DNA from: Chloroflexota bacterium
Lineage (GTDB): Bacteria; Chloroflexota; Dehalococcoidia; DSTF01; RBG-16-68-14
Length of the DNA: 64,000 nt
Direction: 5' to 3'
Assembly (NCBI GenBank): GCA_029262675.1
Contig: JAJCYW010000006.1
Span: 62,001-126,000, forward strand
Below, in pieces: positions 48,279 to 57,175 of the stretch; positions within the stretch are counted from its first letter, which is position 1, and every line of letters begins with the position of its first letter. The notes beneath the pieces were generated by a model that saw only the letters and a list, made by a program, of their open reading frames with translations, searched no databases and was not told where the DNA came from. A program made the translations under genes and the position numbers.

Positions 48279-49267
48279 AGATCCTGGGCATCGAGACCTC
48301 CTGCGACGAAACGGCCGCCGCCATCGTCGAGGACGGCCGCCGCCTGCGCTCGAACGTAATCGCGTCGCAGGCGGCGCTGCACGGCCGCTACGGCGGCGTC
48401 GTGCCGGAAGTTGCCGCCCGCCAGCATCTGGAGGCGATGCTGCCCGTCGTGGAAGCCGCGCTCGCGGAGGCCGGCTGCGGCTGGAGCGACATCGACGCCA
48501 TCGCCGTGACTTCTGGCCCCGGCTTGGGAGGCGCGCTGCTCGTCGGCGTTAGCGTCGCCAAGGCGCTGGCCTACGCAAAAGAGATCCCCTTCATCCAGGT
48601 CAACCACCTGGAGGCCCACCTCTACGCGAACTGGATCGATGAGGATGGGGAAGACAGGCCGCCGCCACCCTTCCCGCTCGTCGGCCTGATCGTATCGGGA
48701 GGCCACACCGACCTGGTGCTGATGCAGGACCACGGCCATCTGCGCAGGCTGGGCCGCACACGCGACGACGCCGCCGGTGAGGCCTTCGACAAGGTGGCGC
48801 GGCTGCTGGGGCTCGGCTTTCCGGGCGGGCCCGCGATCGAACAGGCGGCGCGCGCGGTCGCGAAGCCGGAGCTGCGGCTGCCCCGCGCTTGGATGCGCGG
48901 CACGGACGACGTCAGCTTCAGCGGCCTCAAGACAGCCGTGCTGCACGTGGTCCGCGGCGAAAGCCCGCCGCCCGCCGCCGAGATCGCGGCCAGCTTTCAG
49001 GAGGCCGTTGTCGATGTGCTGGCGAAGAAGACGGCCGCGGCCGCCGAACGAGAGGGCGCGAGCGCGGTGCTGCTGTCCGGCGGCGTCGCGGCCAACGGCC
49101 CGCTGCGGCAGACGCTGGCGGCGCGTTCGCCGTTGCCGCTCCACGTCGCCTCTCCGCTGCTCTGCACGGACAACGCGGCGATGGTCGCCGCCTGCGCGTT
49201 CTATCGACAGCGGAGCGCGGGCTGGGATCTGGACGTCACGCCCAACCTGCCTGTGGCCGGAGGCTAG
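48275..49267 (+). CDS. tsaD: tRNA N6-threonylcarbamoyladenosine synthase subunit TsaD
   Basis: TsaD, 330 aa, transfers the threonylcarbamoyl group to A37 of ANN-decoding tRNAs. The ASKHA motif ILGIETSCDETAAA opens the protein; metal ligands are in NHLEAHLYA (His) and near the C-terminus TDNAAMVA (Asp). SGGHTDLVLM and DDAAGEAFDKVARLLGLGFPGGPAIE follow family order. It uses a GTG start overlapping the previous stop (GTGA). Partners TsaB/C/E are not in the window. Confidence 0.97.
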   Translation: MKILGIETSCDETAAAIVEDGRRLRSNVIASQAALHGRYGGVVPEVAARQHLEAMLPVVEAALAEAGCGWSDIDAIAVTSGPGLGGALLVGVSVAKALAYAKEIPFIQVNHLEAHLYANWIDEDGEDRPPPPFPLVGLIVSGGHTDLVLMQDHGHLRRLGRTRDDAAGEAFDKVARLLGLGFPGGPAIEQAARAVAKPELRLPRAWMRGTDDVSFSGLKTAVLHVVRGESPPPAAEIAASFQEAVVDVLAKKTAAAAEREGASAVLLSGGVAANGPLRQTLAARSPLPLHVASPLLCTDNAAMVAACAFYRQRSAGWDLDVTPNLPVAGG

Positions 49268-49282
49268 ACCGCCCGCTACGAT

Positions 49283-49505
49283 AACGCGCACCTTCCGCAG
49301 CCGCCCTGCGTGCACTGCGACTTGTAGAGCGCCAGCAAGCCCTGCTGGCGGCGCGCGTCGATGCGGAGAGTGCCGCCGCCAGGTGCCAGGTTCTTCTCGA
49401 GAAACGTCAGCGACCCGCATCACGCCATCCGCGCCCATCCGCGCCCATCCGCGCCAGCGCGTCGTGGCACGGCTCGCGCCAGAGGCGCGGCGAGGAGAGG
49501 CAGCG
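49283..49505 (-). pseudogene. Decayed, internally deleted copy of the DUF2851 gene
   Basis: The stretch 49283-49413 matches the C-terminal end of the intact gene at 50978 (its last 45 codons, including the Cys-rich tail) with scattered changes. It is joined to 49420-49505, which matches an internal part coding for DALARMGADA and its surroundings. The roughly 245 codons between are missing, and GCGCCCATCC is triplicated at the join. There is no start. The rest of the gap to 49671 (49506-49671) shows no gene. Confidence 0.72.
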
Positions 49506-49671
49506 CGCAGGTACGCCCGGGTCGTAGGTTCGGGCAGCGCCCGCCCGTCCGGGCGAGCCCTACCGGGGACCCCACAGTCCACCTCAGATACCAATGCGAC
49601 ATGATCGGGTTCTTTTCTGTTCTGTCCACGCCCTCGTGCGTGACGCTGCCTCGTCTGGTAGACTCCCACTC

Positions 49672-50886
49672 ATGAAATTTTCATTCGCGTCATTGGCTTC
49701 AATTTCCGCGATCACCATCGTGCTCGCTATAGCTCTAGGAACCGAACCCGCATCCGGGGGATTTGCCGTTAATGATGGTTCTTACAGCATCGCTGTCGCG
49801 GTCAACGTTGAGTCCGACCCCGACGGACACCATGAATTCATCGAGATGCCGGACAACATCAAGCTTACGGTAACGGTTACGAATGGCGGCAGTGGCGTGA
49901 CTGTTAGCGGACCACCGCCCTGGGTCACAGTGGCCGGTGGTATTCCTGGCTTGGGTGGAGGCTTTGACTTGTTCGCCTCAGGCACCGTAGTCGGGATCAG
50001 CGACGTGAGCGTAGGATTCCAAGGTGTTATTGACCCCGGAAACACCTCTGGCAACCCCCTCACCGGACTCTACAGCATGGGGCTCGAGCCGGTTGGCAAG
50101 GGCGACCACACACTTCCCGGTGGCGAGCCTATCGTATACCGCATCAAGTCTAAGCCTGGTGGGTCTATAGCGCGGACGCTAACCCCGACAGCAAGTCCAG
50201 TCACGCCAACGCCGACGGCCTGTCCAGCAGGCGCCGCAGGATGTCCGCCACTGCAGATAGACACGCCAACGCCGACAGGCACACCGGAACCTGGCACAGC
50301 CCCACCAACAGCCACATCGGGCCCGATCACAACCAAGCCCACGCCCGACGTCAGTAAAGTACAGGTGGAGAAGATTGACGCTGATAGGTCTGCCCGACCG
50401 GGCGATATTACTGCCCGACTGAGCGGCTGGGAAATGAGAATCTTCAACGGCGACGGCTGCACTGGCTCGGCTCGTGCCTCTGGTCTTACTCCAGAGAGCG
50501 TCCCTGACCACTTTAGATATTATTCGGTCCTCTTGCCCCCAGGTGACTACTCGGTGGCCGAAGTTCAGCAACCTGGCTGGGAGCGCATCTCTACCACCGC
50601 CTTCTGCCAAAACTTCGCAGTGCCGGTTGGGGGAGATACGATCAGTATCATATTCACCAACAGAAAGATTCGCAACGGCGACGTCAACGAAGACGGAGTC
50701 ACCAACTCCATCGACGCGGCCCTCACTCTGCAGTACATTGCGGGCATCGTTTCCGACCTGCCGGGCATCGTGAGGGCGGACGTTGATACTGACGGCGTCA
50801 TTAACGCAGTTGATACCGCGCTCATACTCCAGTTCGATGCGGGCCTTCTCAACAGCCTGCCCCTAGACGAATTTGGGCGATCTTAA
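49672..50886 (+). CDS. Exported protein with dockerin type I domain
   Basis: A 404 aa secreted protein starting at the ATG at 49672, which gives the signal KFSFASLASISAITIVLAIALG. An N-terminal beta-sandwich (residues 30-165) is followed by a Thr/Pro linker and a prealbumin-like/SpaA-type domain (GWEMRIFNGDGCTGSA, VLLPPGDYSVAEVQQPGWE). The C-terminal 65 residues are a canonical dockerin pair: GDVNEDGVTNSIDAALTLQY and ADVDTDGVINAVDTALILQF, with Ca-binding loops intact. It differs from the [12 protein letters not shown] module in three other proteins here. A cohesin partner is expected. Confidence 0.9.
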   Translation: MKFSFASLASISAITIVLAIALGTEPASGGFAVNDGSYSIAVAVNVESDPDGHHEFIEMPDNIKLTVTVTNGGSGVTVSGPPPWVTVAGGIPGLGGGFDLFASGTVVGISDVSVGFQGVIDPGNTSGNPLTGLYSMGLEPVGKGDHTLPGGEPIVYRIKSKPGGSIARTLTPTASPVTPTPTACPAGAAGCPPLQIDTPTPTGTPEPGTAPPTATSGPITTKPTPDVSKVQVEKIDADRSARPGDITARLSGWEMRIFNGDGCTGSARASGLTPESVPDHFRYYSVLLPPGDYSVAEVQQPGWERISTTAFCQNFAVPVGGDTISIIFTNRKIRNGDVNEDGVTNSIDAALTLQYIAGIVSDLPGIVRADVDTDGVINAVDTALILQFDAGLLNSLPLDEFGRS

Positions 50887-50977
50887 GATAATGGCTGAGA
50901 GCGTTTCGCCCGGCCTGACCTAACCTCCAGCCACCAACGCCGCCCAATTTCTCGACCCGCGACCCTCGACCCCGGCC

Positions 50978-52399
50978 TTACGAAAGCGCACACCTGCCGC
51001 AGCCGCCCTGCGTGCACTGCGACTTGTAGAGCGCCAGCAGCCCCTGCTGGCGGCGGGCGTCGATGCGGAAAGCGCCGCTAGTAGCCTCCAGATCCTTCTC
51101 CAGAAACGCCAGCGAGCCGTAACGCCCGGGCCGCGGCAGGTTCCGGAATTGCCTCAGCGCAGCCTCCGCGTCCGGACCTTCTCCACGTCCAACAGCGGCG
51201 GCCCACGGCAACAGCGCGTTGACGAGCAACTCGATTGCGCGGGAGCGGCCGATCAGCGCGCCCGGCGAGCGCTTCGCCGGCTGCCACGGCGCGATGTGGC
51301 TGGCCCAGTAGCCGTCCGCCGCGACCGTCCATGCCGCGATTAGGTCTTTCGGCGGCAGCGCGCCAACCGGCGCGACCGGCGTCGTGCCGTCCAGGAGGCC
51401 CATGTGCCGGACGATCAGGCGGGCGACTCCGGCCAGCCGCCGCGCCGGATGGCTGGCCGGTCGCCGGGACGCGGCCGGCGCATCCGGAGTATGGCGTTGT
51501 CCACCGGACAAGCCCGACGTCTGCCACATCCGCGAAAGCGACTCAGCGTATGCGTCTGCGTCATCAGCGGCCGGTGGCGTCAGGTATCCCGCGCTGCCGA
51601 GCAGAAGCGCCTCAGCGACAGCCACTCGCTGCGAATCCGGCGCAGCCAGGAGCCGTTCGCTGAGCGAGAGCCAGGATGGCTGACAGGCGTCGGGCTGCGG
51701 TTCTCCCCTGCCGTACCCGGCGCCCTCCAGCAGCAACCGGAGCAGCGCGTCTCCGGGGCCGCACGCCGCGACGAGGCTGCTGACATCAGCAACGCGCTGC
51801 GCGAATCTGGCCTCGCCCAAGTCGTCCAGCACTCCTGCCAAGGCGTCCGCGCCCATCCGCGCCAGCGCATCGTGGCAGGGCTCGCGCCAGAACTGCGGCG
51901 TGGAGAGCCAGCGTGCCAGCTCTCCCGCCCTGGCCCGCACCCATGGCGCGAACGCCACGACCGGGACGCTCCGTCCGCTGGCCAGGCGGGTGTCCGCGTC
52001 GTCGTCGTCTTCGAAGACAACGTGGAGGGCAACACCGTCGTAGCCGGGATTCGTGTCGTGGCCGTGGCGGCGGAAGTCGCTCGAACGCACGTGCAGTTCG
52101 ACGTCTCCCCGCAGCAGGCGTCCTCCGGGCCCGGCGACAAGTGCGTCGCGAAAGTCGGGTCCCGCGCCCCGCCCGCGTCGGCCGGGCCGCAGCGTGCGAA
52201 GCCGAACGCCCTGGCGCGTGACCAACGCGGCCGCCGGGAAGCGCTGGCCCTCCCAGAGCCGCGACAGCGTCTCTTCATCGAGAGCGGCCGGCTTTTGTCC
52301 CGCCGCGTACGTGCTGCGAGGATTCGCGACGCGGAAACCGTGCGGCCTGCGCTCGGCGCCATATGGCGCGCCGCCATCCCGCAGAACAACGGCCGCCAC
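50978..52399 (-). CDS. DUF2851 family protein
   Basis: A 473 aa cytosolic protein of the DUF2851 family. The start is uncertain: the GTG at 52399 has GGAGG 10 nt upstream, at the end of the HTH gene, and precedes conserved sequence (DEETLSRLWEGQRFP, RRGRGAGPDFRDALV, GDVELHVRSSDFRRHGHD, YDGVALHVVF). The C-terminus is Cys-rich (CTQGGCGRCALS). A role is not established. A damaged duplicate lies at 49283-49505. Confidence 0.85.
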   Translation of the reverse strand: MAAVVLRDGGAPYGAERRPHGFRVANPRSTYAAGQKPAALDEETLSRLWEGQRFPAAALVTRQGVRLRTLRPGRRGRGAGPDFRDALVAGPGGRLLRGDVELHVRSSDFRRHGHDTNPGYDGVALHVVFEDDDDADTRLASGRSVPVVAFAPWVRARAGELARWLSTPQFWREPCHDALARMGADALAGVLDDLGEARFAQRVADVSSLVAACGPGDALLRLLLEGAGYGRGEPQPDACQPSWLSLSERLLAAPDSQRVAVAEALLLGSAGYLTPPAADDADAYAESLSRMWQTSGLSGGQRHTPDAPAASRRPASHPARRLAGVARLIVRHMGLLDGTTPVAPVGALPPKDLIAAWTVAADGYWASHIAPWQPAKRSPGALIGRSRAIELLVNALLPWAAAVGRGEGPDAEAALRQFRNLPRPGRYGSLAFLEKDLEATSGAFRIDARRQQGLLALYKSQCTQGGCGRCALS

Positions 52400-52404
52400 A
52401 GCGC

Positions 52405-52629
52405 CTACGCCTCCGGCTCTCCGTAGCGGAACTTGGCCCGCTCCGCGACGAACGTTAGCAGCCGCTCGGACGCGCCGCGGGGGCGGTACTGGGCCGTCTC
52501 CCACTCGCTGACGGTCTGCTGGCGCACGTTCAGCTCGTCCGCCAGCTCGCTTTGAGTTAGCTTCAGGTGAGTGCGCAGCGAGCGGACCTTGTCCGCGTCC
52601 CAGGCCGGCCGCCTCTTCCTTCTCGCCAT
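52405..52629 (-). CDS. XRE-family HTH regulator
   Basis: A 74 aa Cro/C1-type protein that is almost all DNA-binding domain: KVRSLRTHLKLTQSELADELNVRQQTVSEWETAQYRPRGAS (read in parts). The stop is 5 nt from the start of the DUF2851 gene, so they form a pair. Such small HTH proteins often control their own operon. It is not obviously a toxin-antitoxin component because the partner is a 50-kDa DUF2851 protein. Confidence 0.9.
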   Translation of the reverse strand: MARRKRRPAWDADKVRSLRTHLKLTQSELADELNVRQQTVSEWETAQYRPRGASERLLTFVAERAKFRYGEPEA

Positions 52630-52706
52630 GCCCGGAGTTTACACGGTTCCGTGTACGAAGTCAATAAGCCCTTTGCGAAACTATCCCTCTGCGAAAGCTC
52701 GCATGC

Positions 52707-53249
52707 TTAGCGGCGCGAGCATGGTGAATTCGAAGAGTTCGATTGATCAGAGAGGTGATTGCCTAGTTCGACCATCTGAACGACAGCATCACGACCAGAT
52801 TCCGGCACCGCCTCGACCTCGGCGATCCGTGGCGCCCAGTGCTCCTCGAAGATTCGCTCAGCCTCTTCGTCGCCTACGAGTTCCCTCAATCCGCCAAGGT
52901 TCTCTCTGTTCGCGGCCATTTCCTGTTCTAGGATTCGCTCCAACTCGGCCTTCGAAATGTGGACTTCCTCTTGGGTTGTGCGTACCGAGACCTCGCCTGG
53001 CCGGGCTGATGCTTCCGCTGGAGGCCGCCACTGCCCGATTGATCTGAGGTAGGCGTCCTTCTCATCGAAGGCAGCCTGTTGTTCTGCCGTTAGGCCTGGT
53101 CGTTCGTTCGAAGCACCAAAGACGTCGTCCTGACAGCTACTTACCTCCAACCGCGATTCGACGCCCCAATAAATGCCGCCTATCAGCGCCACAACGGCGA
53201 GCGCGATCACGGCTGCCTTCATCGTCTGTGGAGATATGCCAGAGAACAT
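52707..53249 (-). CDS. Membrane-anchored hypothetical protein
   Basis: A 180 aa protein with one N-terminal membrane helix (AAVIALAVVALIGGIYWGV) and an acidic, helical exterior. It has many Glu and Ala (ELERILEQEMAANRENLGGL). A single Cys pair is unlikely to be structural. The ATG at 53249 is preferred to a GTG directly before it. No family was recognised. It stands alone, 77 bp upstream of the HTH gene on the same strand. Confidence 0.7.
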   Translation of the reverse strand: MFSGISPQTMKAAVIALAVVALIGGIYWGVESRLEVSSCQDDVFGASNERPGLTAEQQAAFDEKDAYLRSIGQWRPPAEASARPGEVSVRTTQEEVHISKAELERILEQEMAANRENLGGLRELVGDEEAERIFEEHWAPRIAEVEAVPESGRDAVVQMVELGNHLSDQSNSSNSPCSRR

Positions 53250-53439
53250 CACTTACACATCCGCCTGCTACGTATGGCGCAATCATACCATAGTCAGGCA
53301 ACACACTTCCTCACATCACCATCAACGTTCACCAACGTTCACCGACGCCACCATGTTGATGCTGCTGACACGTTCCGATACCAGCCGGACGCGCCCGATA
53401 CGGAGGTGTGGACGTCGTCAACTAGGCCGTTGCGAAAGT

Positions 53440-53970
53440 CTAGCCCCTACGCGTCAGGGAATACTGCCACCCTAGCAGCACGAGCACCAGCCCGCAGGCA
53501 GTCAGGATGACGACGGTTGTCGATACCCATCCTGCACTGTGCGAACGAGATGCGAAGCCCGCCGAGGGCAGGGCGGCTTCCGTCACGGTGAACGGCACAC
53601 TCGCAGTTAGACGTTGATGGCCCGACTCTGCCAGAAATTCGCACTCGCCGATGAGCGGGGCACGTGTCGGACCGCCTTGCCGCACCAGGTCCAGCTCAGC
53701 TGGAATCTTGTACTCAAATACGAAGCTTGAAGAAGGCTCAGCCGGAGTGTGCGCCCCGTCTCGGCCTTCGTCATGAGTGTCATCGTATGTGCACTGAAAG
53801 CGGACGTGAGTGATCTCCCTGTCAAAGTCCCCCGATACCGTCACAGTAGTTCCGATATGCCCTGACGATGGCACAACGTGGAACTCGCCTACCGGCGGCT
53901 CCTGGGCAGCGGCTTGCGCCCCCGTAGCAAGTGCACACAGCACAGCGATGGCCGCCAGTTGGACTCGCAT
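53440..53970 (-). CDS. Exported hypothetical protein with C-terminal membrane helix
   Basis: A 176 aa protein. The ATG at 53970 gives a signal peptide (RVQLAAIAVLCALATGAQA) with likely cleavage near AQA. The body is an Ig-like/IPT-type beta domain (GHIGTTVTVSGDFDREITHV, VPFTVTEAALP), and a C-terminal hydrophobic helix (VVILTACGLVLVLLGWQY) with RRG after it would anchor it. The nearby gap 53250-53439 holds no gene, only a doubled CAACGTTCAC near 53323. Function is unknown. Confidence 0.78.
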   Translation of the reverse strand: MRVQLAAIAVLCALATGAQAAAQEPPVGEFHVVPSSGHIGTTVTVSGDFDREITHVRFQCTYDDTHDEGRDGAHTPAEPSSSFVFEYKIPAELDLVRQGGPTRAPLIGECEFLAESGHQRLTASVPFTVTEAALPSAGFASRSHSAGWVSTTVVILTACGLVLVLLGWQYSLTRRG

Positions 53971-54054
53971 GGCGCGATGATAACACGGTGTGAGCACTCG
54001 CGTCATCAGACACGTCCGCCAGCCGAACGCGCTCAATTCGGGGCCGTACGGCGG

Positions 54055-55035
54055 CTAGCTGCCGCCGTCCACCAGCCGTTGTGCCGCGGTGTACGGGTCG
54101 AGCTCCCGGGCCGCGACGGAGGCGGCGAGGCGGTCGAGGCGTAGGGCGCCATCAGGCCCGCCGATAAGGCGCTCCAGCAGCCGCTGCCTCGCCCGCGCCA
54201 GCACTCGGCGCCGCGCGCGCTCCAGCGCGACGCGCTCCCTGTCTCCCGACGTCTCGAGTTGCTCTCGATGGGCATCGATGGCGTCCGCCAGCTCGCCGAT
54301 GCCTTCGCCCTTCGTCGCCACCGTGCGAACGATAGGAACGTGCGTGTCGCGCGGCGTCACCGCCTGCAACTGCTGCGCCAGGGCGTCGGCGCCGGGCAGG
54401 TCGGCCTTGTTGATCACCAGCACGTCCGCCACCTCCAGGATGCCGGCCTTCATCGCCTGCACGCCGTCGCCGCCGCCCGGCGTCACCACGACGGCGGTCG
54501 TGTCAGCCATCGAGGCGACCTCGACCTCGTCCTGGCCGGCGCCGACGGTCTCGACCAGCACGACGTCCTTGCCAAAAGCATCCAGCACGGCCACGACGTC
54601 GTCCGTCATCGGCGCCAGGCCGCCCAGCTCGCCGCGCGTCGCCATGCTGCGGACGAAGATGTCGCGGTCGCTGGTCAGCTCCTGCATGCGAATGCGGTCG
54701 CCCAGAATCGCTCCGTGGCTGAACGGGCTGCTGGGATCGACGGCGACGATGCCGACGCTGCGGCCTCGGCGACGCTGCTCCAGCGCCAGGCGATAGGTCA
54801 GCGTGCTCTTGCCGGCGCCGCTGCCGCCCGTGATGCCGGTGACGTGGGCGCGGCCGGTGCGCGCGTAGAGCTGGGCCAGCGCAAGGCGACCCTCAGGTCG
54901 CCCGTTCTCCACGTGGGTGATGGCGCGAGACAGAGCACGCCGGTCGCCGGCGAGGAGCCGGCCGACTAGGTCGTCAACGTCTGGGGAAGGCGGTGCGTTT
55001 GGAAAATCCGGGGGCGGACCGGACGGCGCGGTCAC
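54055..55035 (-). CDS. meaB: Methylmalonyl-CoA mutase-associated GTPase MeaB
   Basis: MeaB/ArgK G3E GTPase, 326 aa, that loads and protects the cobalamin of methylmalonyl-CoA mutase. The GTG at 55035 overlaps the mcmA2 stop (GTGA). P-loop is [17 protein letters not shown], switch region [19 protein letters not shown], and the guanine motif is [11 protein letters not shown]. It is last in the mutase operon. Confidence 0.96.
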   Translation of the reverse strand: MTAPSGPPPDFPNAPPSPDVDDLVGRLLAGDRRALSRAITHVENGRPEGRLALAQLYARTGRAHVTGITGGSGAGKSTLTYRLALEQRRRGRSVGIVAVDPSSPFSHGAILGDRIRMQELTSDRDIFVRSMATRGELGGLAPMTDDVVAVLDAFGKDVVLVETVGAGQDEVEVASMADTTAVVVTPGGGDGVQAMKAGILEVADVLVINKADLPGADALAQQLQAVTPRDTHVPIVRTVATKGEGIGELADAIDAHREQLETSGDRERVALERARRRVLARARQRLLERLIGGPDGALRLDRLAASVAARELDPYTAAQRLVDGGS

Positions 55036-55499
55036 GATGCGTTCTTCGATTCTCCCCCCGGCTCGCTGCCGGCCGCTTCGCCCCCCGCGCTGCGTCCAGC
55101 CGCCCACGCCTGCACGTACGCAATGATGTCCCGGGTGCTGGCGCCGGGGCGGAAGATCTCACGAAAGCCCAGCTCCTTCAGCGCGGGGATGTCTTCGTCC
55201 GGAATTATGCCGCCCGCGAAAAAGAGCACGTCATCAGGCGTGACGCCGCGCTCGCCGAGCGATTCGACGACGCGCGGGAAGAGCTCGGCGTGGGCGCCGG
55301 AGAGGATGCTGAGGCCGACGACATCGACGTCCTCCTGCAGCGCCGCCTCCGCGATCATCTCGGGCGTCTGGCGGATGCCGGTGTAGATCACTTCCATGCC
55401 GGCGTCGCGCAACGCGCGGGCGACGACCTTGGCGCCACGTTCGTGGCCGTCGAGGCCCGGCTTGGCGATCAGGACGCGTAGGGGTGTCTCAGTAGTCAT
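55032..55499 (-). CDS. mcmA2: Methylmalonyl-CoA mutase, B12-binding subunit
   Basis: Stand-alone cobalamin-binding domain, 155 aa, that pairs with the large subunit to form methylmalonyl-CoA mutase. The signature is LDGHERGAK (DxHxxG, with the cobalt-ligating His), followed by [10 protein letters not shown] and [12 protein letters not shown]. The domain split into two genes is usual for this class. No clear Shine-Dalgarno lies before the ATG. Between it and the upstream gene is a 53/54-bp tandem repeat array. It overlaps meaB by 4 bases. Confidence 0.95.
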   Translation of the reverse strand: MTTETPLRVLIAKPGLDGHERGAKVVARALRDAGMEVIYTGIRQTPEMIAEAALQEDVDVVGLSILSGAHAELFPRVVESLGERGVTPDDVLFFAGGIIPDEDIPALKELGFREIFRPGASTRDIIAYVQAWAAGRSAGGEAAGSEPGGESKNAS

Positions 55500-55563
55500 G
55501 AAGGGATTATGTCGCTTATGGGCTCGTCTTGCAACCGGCTACTGCTCCGCAGTAGCTTGCAGT

Positions 55564-55873
55564 TTCACGGCATTCTGCCGCGAAACTGCCGGCTTGGCCT
55601 ATCGCAGTGGCTCTCAATTCACGGCATTCTGCCGCGATACTGTCGGCTGGCCTATCGCACTGGCTCTCAATTCACGATCGGCTGCCACGATACTGTCGGC
55701 TGGCCTATCGCAGTGGCTCTCAATTCACGATTGGCTGCCGCGAAACAGGCGACTTGGCCTATCACAGTGGCTCTCAATTCACGATAGGCTGCCGCGAAAC
55801 AGCCGGCTTGACCTATCGCGGTCGCTCTCAATTCACGATTGCCTGCCACGAAACTGTCCGCTGGCTTCGACGG
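55564..55873. repeat. 53/54-bp tandem repeat array inside the mcm operon
   Basis: Five full units, starting at 55564, 55618, 55671, 55724 and 55778, and a partial sixth from 55832. Each starts TTCACG and ends CTCTCAA, with the shared core TGGCCTATCGCAGTGG. Length alternates between 53 and 54 bp by a single T. Units follow directly with no unique spacers, so it is not CRISPR. The array ends 10 bp before the stop of the VOC gene and 65 bp before the mcmA2 start. Confidence 0.92.
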
Positions 55874-55883
55874 AGCAAGTTTA

Positions 55884-56300
55884 CTAAGACCGTTCGATCA
55901 GCTGGAGCGACACGCCGTTCGTCTCGCCCGGGTCGCAGCGGGCGACGCGCGTGCCGTCCAGTGGGCCGTCGCCGGGGCCGTCCACCGTAACACCGGCGGC
56001 GCGCAGCGCCGCGACGGCAGCGTCGAGGTCGGCGACTTCGAACGAGAGCGACAGCATGCCCTCGCCGCGCTCTTCGATCAGCTCGGCGATGCGGTGACCG
56101 GCCGCCAGCGGCTGGGCGACTTCCAGGAACGCGCCGCCTTCGTCGCCGTCTGGCAGCGGCAGTAGCGTCAGTTCTGCGCCGAGGCCTTCCGGCGACAGTG
56201 GCGCCTGCGGCGAAAGGTTGAAGATCCGCTCCCAGGCGGCGGCCGTAGCGGAACCGTCCGCGGCCGAGACGACGAGGTGGTCCAGGCGCTTCACCTTCAT
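55884..56300 (-). CDS. VOC-family protein (glyoxalase-like, single domain)
   Basis: A 138 aa vicinal-oxygen-chelate protein. The ATG at 56300 overlaps the stop of the previous gene (ATGA); the frame is open farther upstream but that part shadows its neighbour. It begins KVKRLDHLVVSAADGSATAAAWERIF and contains LLPLPDGDEGGAFLEVAQPL and GEGMLSLSFEVADLDAAVAAL, as in methylmalonyl-CoA epimerase relatives. The metal triad is only partly evident. Neighbour genes suggest a CoA-thioester role, which is inference. Confidence 0.88.
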   Translation of the reverse strand: MKVKRLDHLVVSAADGSATAAAWERIFNLSPQAPLSPEGLGAELTLLPLPDGDEGGAFLEVAQPLAAGHRIAELIEERGEGMLSLSFEVADLDAAVAALRAAGVTVDGPGDGPLDGTRVARCDPGETNGVSLQLIERS

Positions 56301-57175
56301 GCCGGCGTCTCCTTCTGTATGAAGAGCGTGCGCACATCGTGCGAGAAGCCGCGCTTGAGGTCGGCGACCTCCGTGCCCGGAGCGTTGCCCGTGCGCGGGT
56401 CGCTGACCGAGACGCCTTCTGCCCGGAGCCGCGCGACCGTCTTCGCCACGCTGCCGACGCGATAGGCAACACCCCAGTAGGCGTCTCGGTCGCCGGGACT
56501 GTCCGGCGCACTCTCCCCCGCCAGCTCCAGGATCGATCCGCCCATGCGCAGGAAGTGGAGCGTGCGGCCGCCCGGCCGTTCGACGCTGGCGCGTAAGTCG
56601 AGGTCGAACGCTTCGTCCCAGAGCCGCAGCGTCTCCGGCAGGTTGGACGAGCCGATCACGGTGTGGTCGAAGCCGGTGACGATTGCGCCCGCTTCGCCCG
56701 TAGGCTCCGCCTCCGGCAGCGCCGACGGCGGCGAGGCGTGCTGGATGATGAACGTGTAACACCCGCGTGTGCTGGCCGTGTCGATGCGGGCGTTGCGCCA
56801 TTCGCGGCGCGCGCCGGAGACCTCGTCGACGCCGGTACCGGGAGCGGGGTCGGCTACGCGCAGGCCGTGGCCGCGCAGTCGCGCGACATCGGCGTCGATG
56901 TCGTCCGTGCCAAGCGCCAGCGCGTAGACCCCTTCGCCGGCCGCGTCGAGGCGCGAACGCAGGCTGCGTGCCCAGTCCGGCCCGGTCGCGGACTCCGGCT
57001 CGGGCGCCAGCAGTTCGAGATATCCGTCGTCGAAGCGAAACAGGACGTTCGCCGTGCCGTACTGCGGATGGCGGCCCTTCCAAGACGGTTTCCGTCCCAG
57101 CAGCAGCCGGTAGTTGTCCGTCGCCGCGTCGAGATCGCGGACGGCTATCACGAGGTGGTCGAGCACGAGCGGCAT
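56297..57175 (-). CDS. VOC-family protein with two glyoxalase-like domains
   Basis: A 292 aa protein with two VOC modules: residues 1-125 (PLVLDHLVIAVRDLDAATDNY) and 145-292 (ITGFDHTVIGSSNLPETLRLWDEAF-like). It resembles double-domain extradiol dioxygenase or glyoxalase proteins. Its start overlaps the epimerase stop (TAATG) and its end overlaps the next gene (ATGA). The metal-binding His of the first domain is clear and others are less so. The substrate is unknown. Confidence 0.88.
   Translation of the reverse strand: MPLVLDHLVIAVRDLDAATDNYRLLLGRKPSWKGRHPQYGTANVLFRFDDGYLELLAPEPESATGPDWARSLRSRLDAAGEGVYALALGTDDIDADVARLRGHGLRVADPAPGTGVDEVSGARREWRNARIDTASTRGCYTFIIQHASPPSALPEAEPTGEAGAIVTGFDHTVIGSSNLPETLRLWDEAFDLDLRASVERPGGRTLHFLRMGGSILELAGESAPDSPGDRDAYWGVAYRVGSVAKTVARLRAEGVSVSDPRTGNAPGTEVADLKRGFSHDVRTLFIQKETPA

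Noticed and set aside
51404..52426. 340-aa + strand ORF
   Set aside because: It lies fully over the DUF2851 gene and has the composition of a shadow frame.
52405..52629. Toxin-antitoxin pair
   Set aside because: The partner is a large DUF2851 protein rather than a small toxin.
55667..55849. Repeat protein ELRATAIGQ on the - strand
   Set aside because: The single-T length changes break the frame between units; there is no ribosome site.
55564..55873. CRISPR array
   Set aside because: The repeats are directly joined with no unique spacers, and no cas genes are near.
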